Source: a virus
Strand: one strand, 5' to 3'
DNA: 54,859 nucleotides
IMG/VR virus record: IMGVR_UViG_3300044971_000858
Span: 1 to 54,859 of that record
Shown here: positions 9,373 to 18,125 of the stretch, piece by piece
Position numbering within the stretch: position 1 is the first letter of the stretch
How the letters are laid out: every line of letters starts with the position of its first letter
Made by a program: the position numbers and the translations under genes
Notes under the pieces: generated by a model
The model's database searches: none
What the model was told of the DNA's origin: nothing
The model's input: the letters and a program-made list of their open reading frames with translations, nothing else

Positions 9373-9536
9373 AAATTGAATTCAACGATCAACAATTGCA
9401 AGTATTGAGTGCGGCATTGGTAGAGTTGCCATACCGAGTATCTGCACCATTGATTAATCATATTAACCAACAAATCCAAGAGCAACGCGCTTTGGAGTTT
9501 GACGCTCGCAGAGAAAAAGCAGAAAATAATATATGA
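9369..9536 (+). CDS. Small helical protein downstream of tailspike
   Basis: A 55-residue protein, predominantly helical with charged C-terminal residues (REKAENN). It overlaps the tailspike stop by ATGA and the following start by ATGA, which argues for real translation. I do not recognise a family; a tailspike assembly role is possible from position. Confidence 0.65.
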   Translation: MKIEFNDQQLQVLSAALVELPYRVSAPLINHINQQIQEQRALEFDARREKAENNI

Positions 9537-10351
9537 GCCACTGCACACCATGCCCACCATGCGACACAAACTTTCCGTTGTTGTGTGAACCACTCGAAAC
9601 AACTGCCAATGGTAAACGATTGGTGGTAGAAGACTCCGCTGCTTGTCAGAAAACGATTCAGACTCCAACATCTAAACAAGTCGTCAATTCAAACAATGGA
9701 AATGTTGAGTTTGCTACGATCAATAGTGTTCTTCAATCTGGCCCAGTTGATCTTGGTAGCCAACCATTGACTACTACTGGATTAGTTAATTGCAAATCAA
9801 TTAATGTAAATGGCAATACAACAACTGGATTTATTGAAGTAAGTGGAACAAATAATGCTTACATTGATCTTAAAATACCAACATCAGACGACTTTGATTT
9901 AAGGATTTTAACATCTGGATCAGGTGGTTCTATTCAAACAGGTAATAATCAAAATATTATTTTAAATCCGGGAACTGGAAATGTTGGGGTTGGAACCGCA
10001 TCGCCAACTCAAAAACTTCACGTTGCAGGATCGTTTATTTGTGATAACAATATTAAAGGAAATTCACTTGATATAGAAAACACAACAGGACAAGGATCTA
10101 TTGAGTTAAGCGGAACAACTGGAGCGTTTATTGATTTAAAATCCCCAACATCAGATGACTATGATTTAAGGATTTTAACAAACGGAACTAATGCTGCTAT
10201 CCGATCAAATGCTATTTCATTAGAACCAACTACTGTGCTACAGATTAGTAATGTTCCTACTTATGCGGACAATACAGCGGCAGTAGCTGGAGGACTTGCA
10301 GCGAATACAGTTTACAAAACGGCAACTGGTGACCTTCGTATTGTTTACTAA
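9533..10351 (+). CDS. Fibre/tail structural protein with internal repeat
   Basis: A 272-residue beta-rich protein. Two internal repeats share the pattern SGT..A(Y/F)IDLK.PTSDD(F/Y)DLRIL, at about residues 103-126 and 195-218. The C-terminus (AGGLAANTVYKTATGDLRIVY) matches the short end motif shared by many phage fibre proteins. A Cys-Pro cluster (CTPCPPC) lies at residues 4-10. Probably a short fibre or baseplate-like appendage. TAATG couples it to the nozzle gene. Confidence 0.65.
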   Translation: MSHCTPCPPCDTNFPLLCEPLETTANGKRLVVEDSAACQKTIQTPTSKQVVNSNNGNVEFATINSVLQSGPVDLGSQPLTTTGLVNCKSINVNGNTTTGFIEVSGTNNAYIDLKIPTSDDFDLRILTSGSGGSIQTGNNQNIILNPGTGNVGVGTASPTQKLHVAGSFICDNNIKGNSLDIENTTGQGSIELSGTTGAFIDLKSPTSDDYDLRILTNGTNAAIRSNAISLEPTTVLQISNVPTYADNTAAVAGGLAANTVYKTATGDLRIVY

Positions 10352-12369
10352 TGCCAGCAGAAGGATCAGTCTTTGATGGATTCACAAGTATCATCGCGCA
10401 AGACGCAGATACTCATCCATCGTATTTACCAGAGTCTGTAGTATCAGAGTCGGTAAACAGGACATTCCGAGGTGGCATCAACCGAACAAGGCCGAGCATT
10501 CGGAACATCCCGATTATCGCTGGAGCAGACCAACCAGAGACTATCGTTAACGATATTCTTGGTGGTAGCTTCCAAGGTGCGTATCCATATCGTGCAACTA
10601 ACTTTAGAACAAGCGATGGTATTCTGCTATCTGTATCTGGGATTATCTACTTTCTCAAGATCGTAAACAACCGAGCATTTGCCTACAAGGTCATTGAAGG
10701 CAACGATCCGGGCATGATGCACACATGGTTCGTGCAAGCTGAAGATCGGGCATACATCCAAAATGGCTACCAAAATGCTATAGCATGGGATGGAGTATTA
10801 GGAACGCTGACTGCAAGTGAAATCCAGAATGGAGACTACTGCGAGATTGTTTCGCTTGGAGTTGGAACTACAACTACAAACTTCACTCTGATCGGCGCAC
10901 CATCCAATACGATTGGAGTTAAGTTCACAGCAGTCATTACAGATACTCAAAGGGGAACTGGGACAGGGACAGTTAAGCTACCTGCCTACCGACTAAATCC
11001 ATACTTGGCAAAGATGCCGATTGGAACGATCATGGAGTATGCCTTCGGGAGAGTATTCGTAGCTGATAAGTTCAACCAAATCTACGCTTCTGACATCATC
11101 TATGGTGGTGGATTTACCGACACCAAGAATACCGAGAACTTCACAGAGATAGGATACTGGGCAGAGGGCGGGGCGTTCTCAACTCCAGCCATGATGGGGA
11201 ATATCACAGGGATGAAAGTCATGCCACAGATTGGAACTAACCTTCGCGGTCAAGGTGAGCTTGTAGTCCTTACTGGCAATGGAGCATTCTCGATGGATGT
11301 GTCTATCCCAAGAAGCCAATGGAATACATCGAACATCCAACGCATCTCACTCCTTGGGCGCGGATGCACATCGCCATACCTTGGACTCGCCAACTCTGAG
11401 CTTTGGTTTAGATCACACGATGGTTGGGCATTCTATTCTAATAGCCAATCTGAGTTTGCCAGATACTTCTCACTTCGTAAACTATCGAGGGAAGTGAACA
11501 AGTGGGTCGAGAATGATACTCCTTGGCTGAAGCAATTCGCTTCTACGATGTTTTTTGATAACTACATCATCAGCACAGTATCTCCACAGACCTACCGAGC
11601 AGAAGGTGTAGAAGGACTGAATAGGTATCATAGGGGCATGGTAGTTCTCGACCTCGATCAATCTTCTTCACCTGCACCAGACGCACAACTTTCTTTCCGT
11701 TGGAATGGAATTTGGACAGGCATTAGACCAACTCAACTACTGACTGCATTGATCCAAGGTGAGAAGCGCGGATTCGGATTCTCATTCGACGCAGACAACA
11801 AGAACCGACTTTACGAGTTCACAATAGCCCAAGGCGACGACTACGGGCCTAATGGAAGCAGGCAGATTGAATCCTTCTTCACAACTGGCAGGTATGATTT
11901 CAACCGAAGCGGGGCTACCAACAAGTTCCTCCGTAAAAAAATCACTGGTGGAGAAATGTGGATGAGTGAGATTAAGGGACAAGTAGAAAGTGATGTTGAG
12001 TTCCGCGCCGACTCTAATCCTTGCTGGTCAGAACTGAAAGTGCCTACGACATTCGGGTGTGATCCATGCTCGCCTAAAGTAACTGAATGCTTCCCACAAC
12101 GAGGTGGTAATCGCTACAAACGCTACAAGTTTAACACGCCAGACCCAAGCGAGTGCAATGACTTGGCAGGCATCCCATCAGTAGAAGGAAGCGAGTTCCA
12201 GATCAAAGTAAACCTAACTGGAGCAGCTACAGTTGACCGAGTAAGGTTGATGGCAAATATCAAGAACAACGATGACTCTCCAGTAGGAGATTGCCCCGAA
12301 GAAAATCAAGAGTGTGAACCATTTTTGTGTTGCCAAGAGAAATATTGGGAATATAATATCGTAAATTAA
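10351..12369 (+). CDS. Tail nozzle / tubular protein B-like
   Basis: A 672-residue protein. The N-terminal region (FRGGINRTRPSIRN) and repeated blades with Y-W/F-D patterns (VFVADKFNQIYASDI, GELVVLTGNGAFSMDV, LANSELWFRSHDGWAFYS) indicate a beta-propeller-like tail hub as in podovirus nozzle proteins. A Cys-rich segment (residues about 560-610 and the final 35) is unusual. Size, order (fibres, nozzle, adaptor) and fold cues agree. It would form the distal tail tube through which DNA exits. Confidence 0.7.
   Translation: MPAEGSVFDGFTSIIAQDADTHPSYLPESVVSESVNRTFRGGINRTRPSIRNIPIIAGADQPETIVNDILGGSFQGAYPYRATNFRTSDGILLSVSGIIYFLKIVNNRAFAYKVIEGNDPGMMHTWFVQAEDRAYIQNGYQNAIAWDGVLGTLTASEIQNGDYCEIVSLGVGTTTTNFTLIGAPSNTIGVKFTAVITDTQRGTGTGTVKLPAYRLNPYLAKMPIGTIMEYAFGRVFVADKFNQIYASDIIYGGGFTDTKNTENFTEIGYWAEGGAFSTPAMMGNITGMKVMPQIGTNLRGQGELVVLTGNGAFSMDVSIPRSQWNTSNIQRISLLGRGCTSPYLGLANSELWFRSHDGWAFYSNSQSEFARYFSLRKLSREVNKWVENDTPWLKQFASTMFFDNYIISTVSPQTYRAEGVEGLNRYHRGMVVLDLDQSSSPAPDAQLSFRWNGIWTGIRPTQLLTALIQGEKRGFGFSFDADNKNRLYEFTIAQGDDYGPNGSRQIESFFTTGRYDFNRSGATNKFLRKKITGGEMWMSEIKGQVESDVEFRADSNPCWSELKVPTTFGCDPCSPKVTECFPQRGGNRYKRYKFNTPDPSECNDLAGIPSVEGSEFQIKVNLTGAATVDRVRLMANIKNNDDSPVGDCPEENQECEPFLCCQEKYWEYNIVN
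10542..10555. repeat. Dispersed 14-bp palindrome (core TTAA), in frame
   Basis: Perfect copy inside the nozzle gene, encoding T-I-V-N-D-I. Confidence 0.85.
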
Positions 12370-12374
12370 ACGCT

Positions 12375-12875
12375 ATGGACAATCAATCTTCGTCTCCAGC
12401 ACTTACATTCCCAAATGTTCCAGATGACTTCTGTCCAACTGGTAACTGGCAAAGTGTATTTCAGCAGTTCATTGATGAGGTTCTTACTAACGGAACTATC
12501 AATGTGCCGGGACTTGGCGATGTAACTCCAGCGCAAGTTGCTCAAATCAACGAAGACCTTGCTGACCAGCAAACGCAGATAACCGCACTTGATACGCGAG
12601 TCGATGCTTTAGAGCCAGCGGTAAAAGTAAGAAGAGGGGTAATACCCGGAGTTCCTCCAGATGACTCAATTCAGACAGTTTCTTTTACTGCACTTCCGGA
12701 TGCAAATTATGCAGTATCAATTACTCCAATCTGCGGAACAAATATTTCAACATCAGCTACTCCATTATTTTCTTTGAATTCTGGAAGCAAAACAACAGCG
12801 GGTTTTTCAATCCGTGTTGAAAACAACATTTCTCAAATAACAAGTATTGAATGGATGGCAGTTCATACTTCGTAA
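12375..12875 (+). CDS. Small virion protein with coiled coil
   Basis: A 166-residue protein. Residues about 55-80 (INEDLADQQTQITALDTRVDALE) predict a trimeric coiled coil, followed by a beta-rich C-terminal domain. This is the layout of a short fibre or a tail trimerisation plug. It lies 5 bases after the nozzle stop. Exact function unknown. Confidence 0.6.
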   Translation: MDNQSSSPALTFPNVPDDFCPTGNWQSVFQQFIDEVLTNGTINVPGLGDVTPAQVAQINEDLADQQTQITALDTRVDALEPAVKVRRGVIPGVPPDDSIQTVSFTALPDANYAVSITPICGTNISTSATPLFSLNSGSKTTAGFSIRVENNISQITSIEWMAVHTS

Positions 12876-12903
12876 TCAACAAAGCCATAAAGAAAATAAA
12901 CAT

Positions 12904-13068
12904 ATGACACCACTAAAAGGAACTGATCCGAAACTCGTTAGCGGCGGCGCACCTACTCGCGGCATGATCCGTGAAGGTATGGGAAACATGAATCCGCCTA
13001 ACACTGGTAAGAACCCATACTCCAGCGCACCGCTTCCTAAATCTGGAAAGCCCGTTGGCGGAAAATAA
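12904..13068 (+). CDS. Small Gly/Pro-rich protein
   Basis: A 54-residue, unstructured-looking protein (GGAPTRGMIREGMGN, then PNTGKNPYSSAPLPK). The ATG at 12904 is preferred to the one at 12847 because the latter overlaps the previous gene. The sequence AAAGAAAATAAACAT precedes it. Small proteins of this composition are common next to podovirus tail genes. Role unknown. Confidence 0.55.
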   Translation: MTPLKGTDPKLVSGGAPTRGMIREGMGNMNPPNTGKNPYSSAPLPKSGKPVGGK

Positions 13069-13069
13069 T

Positions 13070-13083
13070 TATCGGAAACGATA
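13070..13083. repeat. Dispersed 14-bp palindrome (core GAAA)
   Basis: Perfect copy directly after the stop at 13066-13068 and 6 bases before the HNH nuclease ATG. Confidence 0.9.
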
Positions 13084-13089
13084 ATCCCT

Positions 13090-13803
13090 ATGGTAGCTTT
13101 CAACGATAGTTGTTGCTCATCTTCTTTGGATCGCAAGCTCAAGCGCGGCGACACCAGAGAGGATGGCTATCGTTTTAGTAAATTTTATAGAAAGAAAACC
13201 AAATCTGGTGAAGTTAAAACTTACGAGAAATGGTTATCTCCTGCTGCTTGGAAAAAAGAAATAGATAATGTAAGCATTCGTTCTCGTGAGTATAAGTTAA
13301 AAAATAAAAATAACCCAGAATACAGGGCGAGAAAAAAAGCCACAGCTGCAAAATCAAGAAACAAGGAGTCAGCAAAGATTAAACAAGCTGAATACTTTAA
13401 AAGTTACTATCAAAATCCAGAAAAAATAGAGAATAGACGAAAGTATATGCGTAACTATCTTGATAGAAAGAAAAACTATCTAAATAGATTAAAGCATAAT
13501 ATTGGAACTCTAATAAGAATATCTATTAAAACAAAAGGCTTTAACAAGGATACCAAAACAGAAGAAATACTTGGATGTTCTTGGAGCTTTTTTAAATCAT
13601 ATATTGAAGCCAGATTCCAAGAAGGACAGGGTTGGCACAACAGGGACTTGTGGGATATTGACCACATCAAACCTATCAAGTCAGCAAAGACAAAAAAAGA
13701 AGTAATGGCATTAAATCATTATTCAAATCTTCGCCCTCTTTGGAGGAAGGAGAATAGAGCAAAATGGTATAATCCACTTGAGGAACAATTAAACTTAATC
13801 TAA
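13090..13803 (+). CDS. HNH endonuclease, probable homing type (paralog 1)
   Basis: A 237-residue, lysine-rich protein. The C-terminal WDIDHIKPI...LNHYSNLRPLW..EN segment (about residues 182-220) carries the D-H, central N-L and final N/K positions of an HNH nuclease. The N-terminal GDTREDGYRF motif is shared with the nuclease at 48540. The middle is a highly basic helical DNA-binding stretch. It is clearly A/T-richer than its neighbours and is wedged between virion genes, as expected of a free-standing homing nuclease acquired by transfer. A dispersed palindrome lies just upstream. Confidence 0.85.
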   Translation: MVAFNDSCCSSSLDRKLKRGDTREDGYRFSKFYRKKTKSGEVKTYEKWLSPAAWKKEIDNVSIRSREYKLKNKNNPEYRARKKATAAKSRNKESAKIKQAEYFKSYYQNPEKIENRRKYMRNYLDRKKNYLNRLKHNIGTLIRISIKTKGFNKDTKTEEILGCSWSFFKSYIEARFQEGQGWHNRDLWDIDHIKPIKSAKTKKEVMALNHYSNLRPLWRKENRAKWYNPLEEQLNLI

Positions 13804-13805
13804 AT

Positions 13806-14768
13806 ATGGCTGACACATTAGAAGAAATGGTTGAGATTGTTAAAGGATTTGTGGGTGATTCTGGTGTATGTTCTTATGATAGAGCTGTTAAGGCTGTTAA
13901 TCAAGCTCGTAGATTGTTGTGGAATAAGCGTGCTTGGTCAAGCCAAGAAGAGTATGTCCAGATTTGCTGCGTGAACGATTGCTTCACGCTTCCAGCCCGT
14001 TATGAGCAAATCAAACTTGCTTGGATCGGAAATGAATCTGCCAGTCTCGGGGATGAGTGGTTCAATGCGACCAACGCTTTTGCTCTCCATGCGGATCACT
14101 CATGCCATAGAGGGATCGTAGAAGTAGGAGGACTCCATGTCCTCTTCCGTGACTACACAACGCATCCCTACCAAATCGGAGTAATGGCCGAGGAAGCTGA
14201 AGACATCGGCGTAGAGTTGATGTTTGAAGCGCAAGACCAGTATGACACCTACCACAAGGTTAAGGTAGCCACTGCCAATCCTCCAACGCTGGCAAAGTCT
14301 GATCTCCTTGTGAAAGGAATTCGGTCAGTAACCAAGCCAGTAACTAAAGGTAGGATTCGGGTGTATGCCTACGATACCGCATTGGAAGCAAAGACGCTGA
14401 TAGCAATCTATCAACCGAACGATGCTAACCCAACCTTCCGTAGGTTCAAAGCACCCAAGACCTGCGAGTGTATTACGCTTTACGCATCGAAGAAATACTT
14501 TGATTTGACCGACCCGAAAGAGTTGGTTGAGTTCATCCCAGATGCAATGATCTATGCGGTTCTTGCATTGAACTCGCGTGAGAATCGTAAGGCGCAAGAG
14601 TTCTTGAGTAACCTTGCTTTGGCCGTGCAAGAACAAGAGAAGGAGATGGAAGGCTTAGAAATTCCAACTTGCGCTCCATTGCGGATAGCAAACTATAGTC
14701 GGGCAGACAACCTAATCGGTGCTGATATATTGTCACCAACGCCAAACGATTATTTCCTCTACCGATGA
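13806..14768 (+). CDS. Tail adaptor / head-tail connector (gp11-like)
   Basis: A 320-residue protein. The N-terminal helical part (SYDRAVKAVNQARRLLWNKRAW) followed by YVQICCVNDCFTLPARYEQI is the pattern of podovirus tubular protein A or head-completion adaptors, which join the portal to the nozzle. The position between nozzle and ejection proteins fits. It overlaps the next gene by ATGA. The assignment rests on size, order and this pattern. Confidence 0.65.
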   Translation: MADTLEEMVEIVKGFVGDSGVCSYDRAVKAVNQARRLLWNKRAWSSQEEYVQICCVNDCFTLPARYEQIKLAWIGNESASLGDEWFNATNAFALHADHSCHRGIVEVGGLHVLFRDYTTHPYQIGVMAEEAEDIGVELMFEAQDQYDTYHKVKVATANPPTLAKSDLLVKGIRSVTKPVTKGRIRVYAYDTALEAKTLIAIYQPNDANPTFRRFKAPKTCECITLYASKKYFDLTDPKELVEFIPDAMIYAVLALNSRENRKAQEFLSNLALAVQEQEKEMEGLEIPTCAPLRIANYSRADNLIGADILSPTPNDYFLYR

Positions 14769-15253
14769 CGCTGACAATTCCAGACAAGATTGAAGCAAAG
14801 AGCGTAATTGGATATGGCGATCCAAACTACGAGCTAAACTTGATGGACTTGGAGATTCTGAAACTACCTCCAAGAGAATGTCCGCTGGTGCATAGGTTCA
14901 CTCCGGGTATGTATATTCGGGAAATCTATATGCCGAAGGATACGATTCTCACAACTTTGCTCCATCTGACAACGCATCCATTCTTCATAATGAAGGGTGA
15001 TGTGACTGTCTGGTATCATGGCATCCCTGCCCACCGCTACAAAACAGGCTACAGCGGCATTACAGAAGCTGGAACAAGGCGTATGCTCTACACTCATAGA
15101 GACACAATCTGGACTACTTGCCATGTCACAGACTTGACTGATCCAGACGAAATTATTGACACGATCACTTCAAGAGACTTTAATCCTCACATCGCCAAGG
15201 AAGACCCAAGGGTGCAGAAGTGGCGGCATAACCGAACCGACTTAATCAAATGA
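14765..15253 (+). CDS. Cupin-like virion-associated protein
   Basis: A 162-residue protein. The core HRFTPGMYIREIYMPKDT, then FFIMKGDVTVWYHG, then MLYTHRDTIWTTCHVT has the strand order and His/Gly spacing of a single cupin barrel. Cupin-like proteins of this kind lie among tail and ejection genes in several podoviruses, but their role is undefined. It is coupled to both neighbours by 4-base overlaps. Confidence 0.6.
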   Translation: MTLTIPDKIEAKSVIGYGDPNYELNLMDLEILKLPPRECPLVHRFTPGMYIREIYMPKDTILTTLLHLTTHPFFIMKGDVTVWYHGIPAHRYKTGYSGITEAGTRRMLYTHRDTIWTTCHVTDLTDPDEIIDTITSRDFNPHIAKEDPRVQKWRHNRTDLIK

Positions 15254-16398
15254 GATTTCTTCTACCAAACCCATTAGGCAACGATAAACATTCTCAGATG
15301 TTTCACTCCAGCGGATTCGCTATTGCTGCTGGCGTGGTAGCTGTAGGTGCAGCAGCGGGTTCGGCGGCTATCTCAATGTCGGCAGCAGATAGGGCAAAGA
15401 AGGGTCAAGGCGCAGCGGCAGGAGCATTTAAGAAACAACAGAGAGAAGCCGTTGCTGGATACGAACAAGGCCAACAACAAGTCAGTAAAATGATTCAAGG
15501 TGTTCAAGCACCACAATATAATTTAGAAGATCAAGAAGTAGTTACTGAAAAAGTTAGATGGGTTGGTAAAGGCAAAAACAAAAGAAAAGTTGTTGATAAA
15601 ATTGTTACCAAAAAACCCGGCATGATTAGTCAAGCTGGCAAGATTTCAGATTACTATCTTCAACAACTTGAGCAATTCCAGCCCGGAGCAGCACAACAAC
15701 GTCAGCAAGCGCAAGCGCAAATCGGGCAAGCGATGGATGTTATTTCCAACTATCTTCGTGGCGATATACCACAAGATGTTAAGGAACAGATCACGCGTAA
15801 TGTTGCCGAGAGTGCAGGAGCGGGATTCAATCCAGCAACAGCAGGGCAAGCTGGAGGATTCCAAGCGGCACAAGGGCAAATGGCGCGTAACCTTGGTTTA
15901 ACTTCATTACAGATTCAACAGACTGGATTGGCAGCAATGCCATCAGTTCAAAACACGGCAATGAACTGGCAGCAGTTGGCGAGGGCATTCACAGCAGAAC
16001 CACTTGATGTAGGAAGACTGCAACTTGGCTACCAAACAGCAGCAGCAGAGGTTGGATTGCAGAAAGCTAAGATGACATCTGATATGTTCTCTAACATCTA
16101 CAATGCTCAGTCTGGTCTTGCTACGCAAATCTACGGAGCGAATAAAGAAAACATCGCCGCAAGTTATGCTGCACAGCAAGCAGTCGGTCAAGGTGTATCT
16201 GACATTGGCAAGGCTACTTCTGGCGCATTGTTTAGTGGGGCAAAGATTAGTGCAGCCAATCAAGGATTAGATATAGGAAGTAACCCTTATGGTGGACAAG
16301 CGGCAGCACAACTTGGTGGATACGGAAGTTTCCCAGAAGCGAAGAAAGTAGCATCAGCATATACACCAGAACGATCAATAGGAAGTATGATTTACTAA
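15250..16398 (+). CDS. Internal virion (DNA ejection) protein 1
   Basis: A 382-residue protein. Residues about 23-48 form an Ala/Gly-rich hydrophobic segment (AIAAGVVAVGAAAGSAAI) that could insert in a membrane, followed by long Gln/Ala-rich helices. This matches small ejection proteins that exit the capsid and build a channel across the host envelope. The genes to the right (572 and 2485 residues) complete an ejection set of rising size, as in T7- and P22-like phages. Confidence 0.6.
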   Translation: MRFLLPNPLGNDKHSQMFHSSGFAIAAGVVAVGAAAGSAAISMSAADRAKKGQGAAAGAFKKQQREAVAGYEQGQQQVSKMIQGVQAPQYNLEDQEVVTEKVRWVGKGKNKRKVVDKIVTKKPGMISQAGKISDYYLQQLEQFQPGAAQQRQQAQAQIGQAMDVISNYLRGDIPQDVKEQITRNVAESAGAGFNPATAGQAGGFQAAQGQMARNLGLTSLQIQQTGLAAMPSVQNTAMNWQQLARAFTAEPLDVGRLQLGYQTAAAEVGLQKAKMTSDMFSNIYNAQSGLATQIYGANKENIAASYAAQQAVGQGVSDIGKATSGALFSGAKISAANQGLDIGSNPYGGQAAAQLGGYGSFPEAKKVASAYTPERSIGSMIY

Positions 16399-16399
16399 T

Positions 16400-18118
16400 A
16401 TGTCTATCGCAGAACTCATAATGACAGGAACCAATCGCGCATCGGAATCTACCGCATGGGTTGGAGATTCTTTGGCTAAACTTGGTCAGAATGTGGGACA
16501 GGCTTTAGCTCAACGCGAGCAGCAGAAGCAAGCGCAGGAGATGCTACCATTCTTGCAGCAGAGTATGCAGGAGTCGATGACACTTGCTGGACAAGGACAG
16601 ACTGGTGAGGCGTATGCGAAGTTGATGCCGTTTATTACAAACCCATCGGTGATAAATAATCCAAATTTGTTGCTGCCAATAGAAACGGCACTAAAGTTAA
16701 ATGAAAAAGCAGCGAATGACTTCTTGAGGCAGAGACAAATTAACGCATATCAAAGTCGTTCTTCAAGAAAATCGGCAGGTGGATTTGAAGTTCCTTCATT
16801 TGAAGAAATGGATGATTCTACTTCATTGGTTGATGTGAATGCGCCAGTCGAAGTAGATACAACTGTTGGCGGCTCTTATGATATTTTAGATCAACAAAAT
16901 TCAGAAAATCTTCCTGTAAATAAACCTCAAAGATTTAGTGCTGGGTTATCAGATCAACAAACTCCATTTTCGTTTGGAATGGAAACTGGCAACGCATCAT
17001 TATATATTGCTGATGAGGAAACAAAAAATAAAGCTGTATCTGCAATTCAAGACTATAAAGCATATACACCAGATCAAAAATCTGAAGTTGTAGGAAAAAT
17101 TGTTGATACAAGTAATCAACCTCCAGCAGATAATATTAGGGTAGACATACCGGGATTCGGGCAAGGCTTTATTACTGGGCCATCAATGGCAAGAGCGCAA
17201 GAGGTTACTGGAGTTAAACGAACTCAAAAAGTTTCTCAAAAATCTGGGCTTGAAAGACAAGAAGAAAAAACATACGGCCAAAAAGAAAAGACTCAAGATC
17301 AACTTGCATTTGAAGGGTTTGCTCAAAACATTGGTGTAGCCTCATCAATGTTCAAACAAAATAAACAACTCCGTGATATTATGGAGATGGCTGGTGGTGA
17401 TATTACGCAAATCACAACTGACGATGATGTGGTTGAAGATGTAAATGGAAAACAAGTTGCAGTTAAAAGAATATTTGTTAAAGGTCAAGATGCTGGAATG
17501 CTTTCTATGGAAAGACCAATGGGTGCTGATGGCAAGCCAGACCCTCGTAGAATGAGTGAAGCACAAGCTGTTGAAACTATTATTGATGCGCCGGGATTGA
17601 TTGAGCGATTTGGATGGAAATTCTACCCACAACAAGGCGAAAAACCCGCCGCAACAGAAACTCCCTCGCAAACTCAAGGTGGACTGCCAGCAACTCAATT
17701 TACTACTACCGCTCCTCAAATCCCAGAAGAGGCGATGGCTCTACAAAAAATAGTTGAGCAAGGACAAGCCGCTAAAGCTGGAGAAACAGCCAAGAATGTT
17801 GAAGCGCGGATTAAGGATATTGACGCACAAATCAAGCGGTTGGGTTCTACAACTATTGAAAGAGGCGGTCGCCTTGCATCTGAAGGAAATATACCTGCAA
17901 GAAGTAAAACATCAGAAGAAGCTCAAGCTGATATTCAAAAGATTACAAATCTAAAAACTGAAAGAGAATTGCTATTTGCCAAAACAGAAAAAGCATATAA
18001 CGCTGCAAAATCTGAAGGTCGTGTATTTCAAAATGCTGACGAAGTGAAATCCAGCAAAAAGAAATTTCCTGCTGGAACGATTATTTATATTGGCAGAGAG
18101 CCAGCAAAAGTGAAATAA
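16400..18118 (+). CDS. Internal virion (DNA ejection) protein 2
   Basis: A 572-residue, mostly helical and low-complexity protein with many Gln, Glu and Lys. The first 100 residues are Gln-rich helices, and a C-terminal part (residues about 440-540) is charged coiled coil. No enzyme motif seen. Neighbours on both sides look like ejection proteins, so it is probably packaged inside the head. One base separates it from the previous stop. Confidence 0.55.
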   Translation: MSIAELIMTGTNRASESTAWVGDSLAKLGQNVGQALAQREQQKQAQEMLPFLQQSMQESMTLAGQGQTGEAYAKLMPFITNPSVINNPNLLLPIETALKLNEKAANDFLRQRQINAYQSRSSRKSAGGFEVPSFEEMDDSTSLVDVNAPVEVDTTVGGSYDILDQQNSENLPVNKPQRFSAGLSDQQTPFSFGMETGNASLYIADEETKNKAVSAIQDYKAYTPDQKSEVVGKIVDTSNQPPADNIRVDIPGFGQGFITGPSMARAQEVTGVKRTQKVSQKSGLERQEEKTYGQKEKTQDQLAFEGFAQNIGVASSMFKQNKQLRDIMEMAGGDITQITTDDDVVEDVNGKQVAVKRIFVKGQDAGMLSMERPMGADGKPDPRRMSEAQAVETIIDAPGLIERFGWKFYPQQGEKPAATETPSQTQGGLPATQFTTTAPQIPEEAMALQKIVEQGQAAKAGETAKNVEARIKDIDAQIKRLGSTTIERGGRLASEGNIPARSKTSEEAQADIQKITNLKTERELLFAKTEKAYNAAKSEGRVFQNADEVKSSKKKFPAGTIIYIGREPAKVK

Positions 18119-18125
18119 TCAACCT